Shown in pieces: positions 36,628 to 47,785 of a stretch of DNA of 64,000 nucleotides. The first letter of the stretch is position 1. Every line of letters begins with the position of its first letter. Below the pieces are notes generated by a model, which did not search any database, was not told the origin of the DNA, and was given only the letters and a program-made list of their open reading frames with translations. The translations under genes were made by a program, and so were the position numbers. The DNA comes from Galbula dea (taxonomy: Eukaryota; Chordata; Aves; Piciformes; Galbulidae), in the NCBI GenBank assembly GCA_013399015.1, contig VWZX01001688.1:3808220-3872219 (forward strand), given 5' to 3'.

Positions 36628-36702
36628 GGAGGTATTCAAAACCTGTTTGCATGTGCTTCTGTGTGACCTGGTCTAGGGAATCCCTCTGTGGCAGGGGGGG
36701 GT
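36628..36702 (+). mobile_element. Small CR1 fragment lacking both ends
   Basis: It matches the CR1 copy at about 3668-3734: ggtattcaaaacc, then cttctgtgtgacctggtcta (the DLV-stop region), gggaatccctctgtggcagg and a G-run. The match ends at the G-run, so the GATGATCTTT stretch and terminal octamers are missing, and the upstream ORF2 part is missing too. It was probably trimmed by deletion, possibly at the G-run. Confidence 0.78.
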
Positions 36703-39700
36703 TTCAGATGTGGAAGGTTTTCTTCATGAATACTCAGTTTACAGAGTAGAAAATAACATCACTACTTTGGGAAATTCCTGGCCATCCTATAGGTCAGTGC
36801 ACTGGTAACACTCATCAGGACCTATTCATGCATTTGATTCTAATAATTAGATAAGGTCTGAAAGCTTCTATGCAAAACCACAGCACTTAGAGGAATACTC
36901 TGCATCAAGGCCAGACTAGCAAATGGAGTAAAGCAGCCAAAGGCTGTGTTTCTGAGGGCAAGCATTTTCTATTTGTGACTGCTTGGTAAATTATATAGGT
37001 TCTTGGAATGCAAAGTATTTGGTAACTATTAACAGGGAAATTAAACAGGTGCAGTGCTCTGCCTTTGAGTTTGAAGAGAAAGTATCAGAATTCTCATGGC
37101 CACATTAATAACCAAGTTGTGGAAGTAAGAATAAAGGAAAAATAATCAGAAAGCTTCCCCATAGGTGAAATATCCTGCACAGAAAGTCTCTAGCTATTAT
37201 TCTTGTTGCCTCTGTGACCTCAATAGTTATTTATCATTCCTCACAGTTGAAATGCTGCTTCCTCCATTAACTTCTATCACTTCAGCTGTCACATTTGAAT
37301 TTATCCTTTCCTAGAAAAATATTTATTTTCCTTTCCTGTGAAGTGAGAATGCAATGATTAGCCATATAATCAGGAGGTGTTGATCTTCACAGAAATTCTA
37401 TACTTCATGACGTGAATAGGAATTATACACCCTTAAACTGTATTAGTTACACTCCTTAGCCAAACACTGCACAGAGAGACAGGCTATTTCAGCAGCCTAA
37501 TCTGAAGCCAGAGGAAAGGCTTGCACTAATTTCAGTGTGCTTTGAATCAGACCAGAAGTCTGAAGTAATTATAACTTCAGGATTACAGCAATGAAAGGAA
37601 AGTGAGGTCTCTTATCTTCAAGCTCTTCTGCTCTGAAGATACTTTGGAGTGGCACTACTTAAAACAGGCAAACTAACAATTTGTTCTACCTTTTGGAAAG
37701 TAGATTAAAATAATGGATCTGTTTCTTTCCAATTTTATCACTGAATACTATCATTACTGAAGACAGGATTTTTCCCTGAGCTCCCAGAGGATACCACATT
37801 ATTTCATTTTTATTTCTCAGTCTGCCTAACTTTGTGGACATTGTTATTCTTACACTGAAAAAAATGAAGCCACTCAGATGTTTGTCTAAGAAATCATCCT
37901 AGGAAAATGTAAATTATTCCAGAGGGTCCATCTACATAAGTACACATTAATCTACTTCTTAAATATGTAGTACTCTTTCCCCTGAGGAGATGAGGGAGCT
38001 GTGAAAATATGTAACAGTAATTAATTAGTAGCTGAGAATAGATTAATATTGCATGCTAAGAATAATAAACCCAAATGTATATAACTAAGTGGTGTCTGTA
38101 GGGTAATGTGAACTGGGAAGAAATATCAGACAGCAGTAGTGTTATGTTTAATATCCCATCAAAAGGAAAGTGCAGTTTTCTATTTGAATGACATTTTCTG
38201 TGTAGCACAGCTCTTTATTTTCACTGCTCATATTTTAGACAAAGGAAAACATTTTATTTCCTATTGCCCAAGAGGGCTGGCTTTATTGTTACTGCAAAAA
38301 AGTGCAATTTCTTCTTTTAGGCATTGCTCTTGGACATACCACCGAGGTCTGTGGCTTGATATTAAATATCATTGTCCTGTCTGTGTTTGCCTGTAAACTG
38401 AAGATGAGAATGTGCTCCTGAAAATATCTACCATGCACTATACTTTGCCTTTTATGATTTAAAGGTTTTGCCCAAGTCTCACTGCCCCCCAGCCATTCTC
38501 TCTGCTGCTGTTTGTTTTAAAGTTGATGCAGAAAAGATCTCTAAGGTGTACAGATGGAGTCTTTCCAGGTTCAGCTCAAACATAAAACCCCATTAACAAT
38601 TTCAAATATGAATTTTCCTGTGTCATGTATTCAGTTCAACTAGAAAATCAGGAGGCTGGGTTGAACTAGTTTAGTGGAAGAGCCATTGCCATGCTTGCTA
38701 CCTTTTTATCTTTTAATGATGGAAAGGTTTGCTAATATGTATGTTAATTTAGGAAATTATCAAAGGACTCAAGCTGGAGGTATTTAACATGAGAACATAA
38801 AGTGGAAAAAACTATCTGGGTCACTGAATCCAATTTCTTGCAATTGGAGGCAAGCACATTAGGGAATAGTTAGGGAATAGTTTAGTTGGGAATACCCCTC
38901 TAGATCAGAACCTCTCCTGGCTTTTCTGGCTTCACAAGCCTTTACAACACAAAGTGTTGCCTCAACAAGCACAGAACATTGTCACTTTCAACATAAAAGA
39001 GAAATTATGTGCCTCAAGAAGACAGCAACAGTTGTTGATATCTAGGATCCCACAAGTATCCCAGATAATCTAGCCAAGGGCAGGACACTTGGTGGGTGAG
39101 GCATCTCATGACACTAAAGGACCAAGTGTGTATAGAGATCGCTGGATGCAGCCTGCAGGAATCTCTGCCCCCAACAGCTGGTAACACTGGGAGGGCCACA
39201 GCTCATTCCCTCTCCTCTCTGAGGGCAGACTGAGCAAGCAGTGGCTGGTCTGGGCTCAGAATTGCCATGGTTATCTCCACTTTTGCAGAACTGAGAGGTT
39301 CCTCCTGCCTGAAGAAGGTGAAAGCTGGCATTGAATTGCTGGCATTGCACACCACCATCTTTCCTCTCCCCATTCAGACCAGTGCTTGAGTTCCAATCTG
39401 CCAGCCATAAAATTCTCAAAGATGAGTCCATGACAGCTCAAGTGCCTGATGATATATTTACTTTAAATATTTGCTTTTTTGCTTTGTCCACAACTTGAGA
39501 AGGCTTTCACAAGGTAAAAACAGAACACTTTTTTCTGGAAACCAGTTCAGGATTATAGAACAAATTCCTTCCATGCAATTGAAGATCTGCTGCAGGCTTC
39601 TCTTTCTCTTCCAAGTATAAAACTCCTTCTGAATAGGGAAAAAAAGGTATTTAAAAATATGGCATATGGTGTTTCCACCTGGGTGAGAAAATATGAGGAG

Positions 39701-41908
39701 GACAGGAAAAACTTAGTCTAGATAGCAGTGATGGGTGCAACAAAAGCAAGTGAACAGCATAACAGTATTTCAGGAGAGGTTTGTCAGCTCTTGGAGTGAC
39801 TGGATTTGTTGTGTGGCTAAAAAGCAAACTTCATTTTCCATTAAGGTAAATTCAGCATCTGTTCATCAAGCTAATTTAAAAAAAAAAGTGGAGCAAAATA
39901 ACATCTTCTGCCAAAAGCTGAGATGAAGATATTTCTATTCCTTACTGTAGCAGGAGAATGTAATGTGAAGTTTAAACTATCCTGCTTTCTTGTTTTCACA
40001 AGCAACTATGACATTTTGTCAATTGAAATGGTCTTAAAGATCCTCTTCTTTGCAGAGAAATTGAAACCTGCTTGGTTTCCCCCCCTTGTCTCTAGTTTCA
40101 AAGTGTTAATAGCAGCAAGTATAGCATCAGCTGGAGCTGCTAGGAAGTGTAAGCATTTCACTGCATCTTAGGCAGCACTTCTCAGGAGGTCATCTAGAGA
40201 AGGTAGATCCCATGGCACAATTGCCCTCCTGTTTTATGAACTGTCTGCACTTTTTTAGCATATAGCTGTGTGTTTGTCTGGTTTTGCATATGTTGCAATA
40301 GCAAAGGGGAGACAAAGCAGGGGAAGAATAGCCAGTAAGTTACTGTTTTGCTTGCAAAGCTTCCCTACAGTAGATCTTTTCAGCACATTCTTTTCTGTTC
40401 TAGGCATTAACAGCTTGGGAAATAGACATCTGTGGTATTTGCTGTGTATATCAGCTATTGAAAGAGTGGAATGAATATTAGTTTGATTATATGGTCCTAT
40501 TTGTGCTCCTATGTTACACATTTATTATAAAGACATCTTCTAGTGTGCACTAAACACACATTTGCATGATTGAATGTGTTATTGTGCTTCCAAATGCCTC
40601 TTTGTGTCTGCAGTTATTCATGACCACAGGATCTAGTGGCTAGAGAAGGAGGCTGCAAGTCTGCAGACAATAATTCCTGTACTAGCTCCACCACTGCTTC
40701 ATCAGATGACACTGGGAAATGGGGGAGAGTAGAGGTGACAGAAGTTAGGCAGCTATCTTGCTGGTGAACTAAAACAAATACTAGCTATTTTTACTTGCTC
40801 TGCAGAAGAAATACTCTGAATGCTTATGTATGTGAATCTATACCTATCCTTGTGATCTGTACCACAGTGGGTCAGCAATAAAGCAGGAGCCCAACACATG
40901 CCCTTCACACTGCATGGCTCAGAGTGAGTTTTGGAAACAAAAATATTCTGATTTTAAAGTACATTGAAGTAGTCATGGCAACTGCCACTCATGCCCAACC
41001 TGATCAAAAGGGAAATATTTTTCTTTTTTAAATTTAAAAATAAGTACTGACTATCTGTTGCAAACCTTTCCTGATAGCCACTGAAAGGAGCTTGCAGTAA
41101 TCTACAGTATAACACACTGAGGGCACTAGGTACTGCCTTGTTAGTTTCCTTTGAGAAACAAGAGGATTAATGCAATATGGTTGATTTGGCCTTTCCCAGA
41201 AAAGGATGAGACAAATCAAAGTAGTAGTGGAGGTAATATAGTTATGTTATGAGGATATACAGAATGTTATAACATTATTGCTGCTTTGGTCAAGTTAAGA
41301 GAATTGCCAGATGCAATTCTTTTAACTTTGTTTAATGGTTGGTGTTAGCCACTACCAGATGAAAGAATAGATGAGCTGAATCTCAGCTATGGCAGTTATT
41401 TCTGGGGCCTTATTCTCCTCTGGACTGTTTCACACACACTGCAGCAAAAAAAAGATCTTTTTTTTCCTTAACTTTAATTTCCTGCTCCTTCTTCAGCCTT
41501 TGTAATAACATATCACAATGTCAGGACTTGATTAATTCAATGAATTATTGCAGAACTGGAGCTGTCAAGAGGTTGCCAATGTGTTTTGACATTCAATTAC
41601 TTTTCATGTAAACACCAATGATTTGAATGTTCCTGTTTTCTGAAGTTATGAAACAAATTTCCTGAAGCCCATCAATGAAAGAGCAAGAGTCACTACCCAT
41701 GGGTTAGTCACATGTGGCACAGTCAAGATTAGAATAAAATGTGGTAAAATACTTCAAAATCATTCACCAAAAGGACATGGAACCAAAAAATTCCTACTGC
41801 AGAGTTCCTCTAACTTAGCCATAGCAGAGCCTTGAGTAAGATATTACACAGGACAGCAGTGCAGACATTGCTGTCTCTTCATTCCTTCAGTCTAGCTATA
41901 AAGTATTT
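36703..41908. other. Gene desert
   Basis: No supported gene or repeat family. A small direct repeat of agggaatagtt occurs near 38860-38885. The GC-richer patch at 39.0-39.4 kb has open minus-strand frames without recognisable motifs or clear splice signals. Confidence 0.45.
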
Positions 41909-42044
41909 CACAGAATCACAGAATTAGCAAGGTTGGAAGACACCTCCAAGATCATCAAGTCCAACCACCAACTTACCACAGTCATCTAAAACCATGTCCC
42001 TAAGACTAAACCAAGTCCCTAAATTTGTACACCACCTTTCTGAT
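41909..42044 (-). mobile_element. CR1 LINE 3' terminal fragment, minus strand
   Basis: It begins with the plus-strand image of the CR1 terminal octamers, cacagaatcacagaatt, followed by agcaaggttggaagacacct, ccaagatcatcaagtccaac and the decayed CCATGTCCCTAAG region. This is the end of the CR1 3' UTR in a subfamily different from the 3325 copy, judged by the sequence upstream of the tail. The 5' boundary is uncertain. Confidence 0.9.
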
Positions 42045-43037
42045 CCTACCACTTGATTTGTGTGTGGACTTTGGATTTCTCATGTAAAACAGAGCAGACA
42101 TGAGCTCTTGGGCTAACTGGATTCCTCATTCACATTGTTGAGCACTTCCCTGAATAGTTCCAACATCAGCACTGATTCCATAATGACCCTTTGAGTGACT
42201 GCTTTATGTACCCTTAGTGACCAATATGGTCCAAGCAAATCTTTCTTTTCTTGAATATCCTACCTGAGGGAAAGCCTTGCAAATGTCAATTTAGCACTCA
42301 AGAGCAAAGCTGACAATGGACAAATCTGGGAACATTTTCCAGAAGGTCATCAAAATGTCAATTATTAATAAAAAATAAATTAGTTATTTGACCTCATACA
42401 TATAATAAGCAAAAGGATCCAAAATGTACATGCAATGTACCCTGCAACTTGGAAATGTAGCTGCAGTATGTTCTACACTTGTTGCTTTTTTCTTAATGAG
42501 GGCTAATTAAAACTTTAATGAAATCAAATATTGCCAGCCTGATTGTGAATTAGTGGCAGAGGTTTGGTGCTTGTGAAATAACAGTTCTGTTTGCAACAAG
42601 GCAAAAAAGTCTGAGAAATCTGTGTAAGGAAGAATCATCACAGGACGGTTTTTTGAAAGCCTTTTGCAAAGATGAGTCCACCAGCTTCCCAGGCGATTCC
42701 TAATGTCTCTTTGGAATCTGCAGTGTGCTTCCTAAGTCAACCATGTTCTTAGTTCTTCATGAAACATTGTTGAATACTTTGTTCTATAAATAGATTATTT
42801 TGCCATTACCTTATCTTTACACAGCTTTGTGACTAACCCACCAGTGTATTATGTATTTCTCTAATATCCTGCAATTTTTAATCATTATCATAAACTTTGG
42901 AGAATATGTCTTGGATTTGAGTTGGAAAAAAAAGGTTGAACTCTTTCATTTTGAAGTAGCTTATAACCTTGTTTGTTTGTTTTTCCCCCCAAAAAAGACA
43001 TGTGATTCAGACTGGATACAGGGGACACTCTGAGGAA
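42045..43037. other. AT-rich intergenic stretch
   Basis: No gene. A compact block at about 42485-42565 carries TTAATG, TAATTA (42504-42509) and a further TTTAATG motif, looking like a homeodomain-site cluster in possibly conserved sequence. Confidence 0.4.
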
Positions 43038-43183
43038 GGCAGATATGGTTAGGGTTTGGTGCTCTCACTGCTGGGACCCAGGTTCGATTCCCAGTCAGGG
43101 AAGAATCCTGCCCTGGCAGGGGAGTTGAACTAGATGATCTTTTGAAGTCCCTTCCAACCCCTGGTATTCTGTGATCCTGTGAT
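43038..43183 (+). mobile_element. tRNA/CR1 chimeric SINE (TguSINE1-like)
   Basis: The head (43038-43100) resembles a tRNA. TGGTTAGGGTTTGGTGCT corresponds to the D-loop to anticodon-stem part of an Ile-type tRNA, and GGTTCGATTCC at 43081-43091 is a perfect B box, closed by CCAGTCAGGG. The tail (43101-43183) is a CR1 3' end: CCTGGCAGGGGAGTTGAACT, AGATGATCTTTTGAAGTCCC, TTCCAACCCCTGGTATTCTG and the terminal octamers ATTCTGTG ATCCTGTG. Such SINEs use CR1 reverse transcriptase by sharing its 3' end and are known from passerines. The head start and A box are eroded and no target duplication is clear. The Ile assignment and family name are from memory. Confidence 0.85.
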
Positions 43184-44473
43184 ATCCAGAAATATCTGCT
43201 TGCTTCAGAAGGTATCATCTGCCCACTCAGACTGTTTCATTCTATTACCATATTTTATGTATTAAAAATCTATATAAATGTACAGTTTAATGGAAATTTA
43301 ACAGCATATGCAATGAAATGCAAATGCTTTCTTAAGTGCAGCATTGCATTTTTAATTTTGCACTCAAGTAATTTAGAAACCATTAGTTTAAGTGAAAATC
43401 TAAGATAAAGCACATCCTTGTGGTTACAATGACTCCTCTGAAGACTGCACTTGTAATTGTTTGAGAAAGATAAATTCCTAATTGCATTTCATTACACTTT
43501 GTTACAGCTGGTAGAAGTGTATTGTGTAGATACCTGCATGCCAGATGGGGGTAGGTTATACAAAGGCTATATTTGTTATAGGAGCTATCTCTTCTGTGAC
43601 TGAGCATTTGTAAGAGATTAGCAAATTGAAAGTGCAGGTGACTGTTTCAGCTAGATTCTGATTGGTGATGAAGCAGTATTGTTACAAAGCTAGAATAAAG
43701 TTAAAATTTTCAGATTCTGTTGAGAGCTAAAGCAAATATTGCAGAAAAGCAGGTTCTGGCAGCTGGTCAGAGATGCAGAGCTAAAGGTATGTATAGTAGG
43801 AGCTACCACATGCTAAAAAAAAATCACCATGGCTCTAGATAAGAATATATAGCATTTGAAGAGTAGCTCAGTATTGTAAATGAGAGTTAAGATGTGCTTG
43901 TAAAGAAATGGCCTGAAGGGAGCTCACTTACAGTAGGGTAACCTCTCCCCATCTGCAGCTGTAGTCAAGGTAACAGGAAGGTATTGGGCAGTGGGATCTA
44001 ACCTAGTGGCACTGTTACCAGTTGCTTAAATTTGTGCTTGTCCAAATGGTTAAATATTTAGAACACAGTTTAGACTCTTGCCTTCTGAGATTTTGAGGAG
44101 GTCCACAGCCAAGACTCACCTAAGAGAATTCATGAACACAGCGAATTTTATGAAGCTGTGTACTTGCTGAAGCCAAACAGCCACATCCAAGGGGACTGCA
44201 TACTAACACCTGGAATATTTTCAATGTGAAATCTCCTCAACAACTTTAAAGGACAGGACTTCCTAGCCTGAGAGGAGATTCCTTTGGCAAAGCAGAGATT
44301 CAGCTTTAGAGCATAGAAAACCTTTAGCAGCATACCTGGATACTTGTAGTTTAGCTGTCTGAAACTGTTCCTTAGAGCGGCAGTGTAAATACCCAGGCTA
44401 CTACAAGCAGGATGGGTAGACATCTTCTGTGCAGTTTGTGTGTACCTTTAGGGGATGTACAGGAAAATCCTGC

Positions 44474-44488
44474 TTTTTTTTTTTTTTT
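44474..44488. repeat. Poly-T run (T15)
   Basis: A homopolymer of 15 T, read as poly-A on the minus strand. No retroposed gene is recognisable beside it. Confidence 0.85.
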
Positions 44489-47400
44489 AAAGCTTTGCAG
44501 TCTCCAGAAAAACTTTTAAGGAATTTCTTCACAATTTGATGATTCAAAAACAAAGCAGTGACCATTTCTTTTGCTCCATCTGCTCCATTAATTCTCATCA
44601 GATCCACACTGTCTGAAGAGACAGCAGGTGTCAGATCTAAAGGAATAATTTGTTTAGTTTTGTTGCCATCTCCCTCAACATTCTTTGCTGGGTAATGTGT
44701 CTGAAGATGCTTCATGATCAAATTAAGGACAGACATTTACTCCAGACATATTTAAAAATGTGAGCTTTAGAAAGAAGATTTCAGTTATTTTCAGACTTTT
44801 TAAAAGAACTTCTGAGAGTGAGGTTAGCAACTCACTCAAATGGCACACCAGGCAAAAGTTATTTTCTCAGAACTAAAGGTTTTTAGGCTAGCATTAACAG
44901 AAGAATGAGCCTTGGCTCATTTTATTTTAAAGCTACAGCTGCAAAAACAGTATGAAAAAATGAATTCTTTATCCAAATGAAGTTGGGTGCAACAGAAAGA
45001 TCTCCTTGTTTTCAGTGATTTCTAAAAGGCTGGGTTTTTTTGCAAAGAACCAGGTTAGGTTGATATTCTGGTCGTTGAACACAGTTGATGGCTTGAGATT
45101 TGTACCTCTATTTTCTTTGTACTGCAAAGGTAGACCTGATACTTTTTAGTCTGGAAACAAATTTAAGGGGAGGATCTGAGGCAGGTCCATGGAACAAGGT
45201 ACATTGGTATGGGAATAACCCAGTTGTGAGAAAGTAACCACTGAGCTGTTCTGAGCCACTTGGCTGATAATACGGAGTTCAACATTGGTTGACTTTACTT
45301 TCATCTGTTTGGCATTTGGATGCAATTCTCTTCTCCTGCCCTTGCCATTAGGGATTGCCAGTAAGGGATACACAAATTAGCTGAAGGAGCTGATTCTAGG
45401 ATTTCTAACTTTAAAAGCACTATGTGCCCCCAAATTACCCTTTTAAACTCCCTTTCATTATAGCTATAGATGAAGGTCTGATCTAAACTCATGATTTAAA
45501 TGGGAAGACTCCTACTGACTTTAATAAGCATTGAATCAGACCCTGAAGGCTGTGATTTAAAATCAGTTAAATAATAGTTTTTCCTGTGGCTTTCATTATG
45601 CAAATGTCTGCACACCTCAAACACCTTCAAAGACTTCTTTGGGGTGAAAAAACCCAACCAACCCCCATCCATGTATAAACTTTCTTTTTGACGTGTCTAT
45701 ATCCATTGAACTGGTGTTACTTGAATTGCCTTGCTGCACTATCTGTAGTCTGTCTGGGATTCACAGGTCTTCAGCCTTTGTTTTCAGGTAATGTTAGTTC
45801 TCATTCCTTTTGTTTAACAACCTGTTATTCTGATGTATAAAAAGTTTGTAAAAAAAAAAAGTAGTGATAATATACCTCGAATTCTCATCACACTATGTGC
45901 AGGTAATGATTTGATTTATAATTGCAGGACTTATCTACAAATATTTTCATTTCCATGTGCAGTGGCTGCATTTAGTATCAACAGTATATGGAAAACTTAA
46001 TACATTGTCCTCAGTCCCTTCTGCTGTTTTCATGTCAGTTCCCTGGTGATTTATTATTGGTAAAGACAAAAAACTAACATGCTTTGATCACTTAATAAAA
46101 ACACTTTGAAATAGTGATTTAAATGTAGTCTTGACAGGTCATATGCTCATCTGATAAAAATTGATGGACTCATAGCAAACACTGTATAGCTTTGCTGATT
46201 TATACCTGTCTTAACCTTGAGTTATAAAACCGAGTTTAATTTTGCCTGAAGTGAAATTCTTATGAAGTGTCTATCATTGAGGAAAATTATATTGGATCAC
46301 AATCTGCACAGTTTATATATGTTACTTTACACAGCCTTGTATGCAGGATTTTTGTTTCTAACAGAGTCAGTTGGACTCTTTCTGAAGATATTGGGGCTAC
46401 GCCACACAGCAATCATGGATAGAGCTGCAGAGCCTGGAGAGTAGGGAATACATTTGCACTTGACCATTAAGGACTGTGTTGGCTTTTTTGCCTTGTTTGA
46501 CTGTGGAGATAATGGCCCAAATCCACCTCTTGCCACCAGTGGGGGTTACACTAGTAATAACCATGCCTCAGTACAGTCTTGGCTACCTGTGCTGTGATGA
46601 AGTTGCTTTGAAGAATCAGGTGGGTCAGCATCAACACCTTATGTGTGATGGTGCAGATGATATTTCTCCTTCAAGTGTCCAGGGCAGACTTTTCAAGGAC
46701 AGGGTTCTAGACTTCAGCTACCTTCAAGTTTTTATGAAACTGAGACAATACTCAAACTTACAGATAACTTTTCATTGACAGTCTGCTGATGTCTTCATGA
46801 AGTCATTAAAGACTTGGATAGAAATTATTCATGGCAAACTATCAATAAGGGTCTGTAGGGAATGTAGACCACATGTCAAACTCATGACATTGATTCATGT
46901 TTGCCAAGAACTTTCAAACTTTGTGAAGGATGCTGAGTGTATCAGCCATAGTTATGGAGAAAACATCGTATTTATGTTGGTCTTTGATCAGAGGTATAGC
47001 AAATTCCTTGATACTGTGAAGAAAGGCTGCTAATGTTGTTTAGGTATCTAACCTAGTAAGAGTAGCAATTCATCATGTAATAGTCAGTGTCTGCAGTTAT
47101 TTTCTCAACTTTCTTTTTTATCCTGTTAGAATCAAAGTCACAAAGTTTTGCCAGGATCTTCAGGGTCATGAATATAATGCTGCAGGATTTTAATTAGCTA
47201 AAACTGGCAGAATACTGTCTGGACTGTATATTGCCCGTAGAGATAGAAGAAGGTGTACTGCAGTTTCTTATGGATCATTGCTGTGAAAGTTAACCTGATC
47301 AGGAACATAGTGGTAACAAAAAAATTGCAATTTGCTCCTATCTGAGGGTGGGATTTTCTGGCCCATATGTGCTCAATATTAGAACAAGGCAGGAACAGAG

Positions 47401-47755
47401 AAAGCCTGAGGCTGTGTCTGTTTGCTACCAGTTCAATGTGAGAAGAATGGATGTATGGAGCCAGGCACCTGCTGCTGAGGCTGTGGCATCTGTACCAGAC
47501 ACAATGAGTTTTCAGTCTGAACTGGAGTTTGTCTATGAAATGAGAACACTGGCCAGGAGATAATGAGCCTCAAATTTGGCATATGCCTTCTGGTTTAGTT
47601 TTGCCTAGAAGTAATGCCCTTTCAGACTCAAGTATCTACCTACATTGGTTAAGCTGAAGTGGGATGAGTGGAGTTGATCAGGAGATTTACTTCAAAACTG
47701 TGCTTCTGATCTAAACTAAAATGCTGATGTGAATGCACCTTATGTTCCTCACGGG

Positions 47756-47785
47756 CATTATCATGTGATATCACATGTGATAATG
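47756..47785. repeat. 30-base near-perfect inverted repeat
   Basis: The outer arms CATTATCA and TGATAATG are exact reverse complements. The centre contains the perfect 16-base palindrome CATGTGATATCACATG (47763-47778). CATGTGATA also occurs twice in direct order. It could form a hairpin with a 2-base bulge, or bind a dimeric factor at its CACATGTG E-box-like core. Confidence 0.85.

Noticed and set aside
39014..39431. GC-richer patch with minus-strand frames
   Set aside because: No CpG enrichment, no consensus splice pair and no recognisable product.
42961..43218. Minus-strand 85-codon frame
   Set aside because: It is the antisense reading of the tRNA/CR1 SINE.
46262..47563. Run of plus-strand frames that might be a decayed gene
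   Set aside because: Frames change without splice sites, no family hallmark is visible, and the residue make-up is what AT-rich DNA gives.
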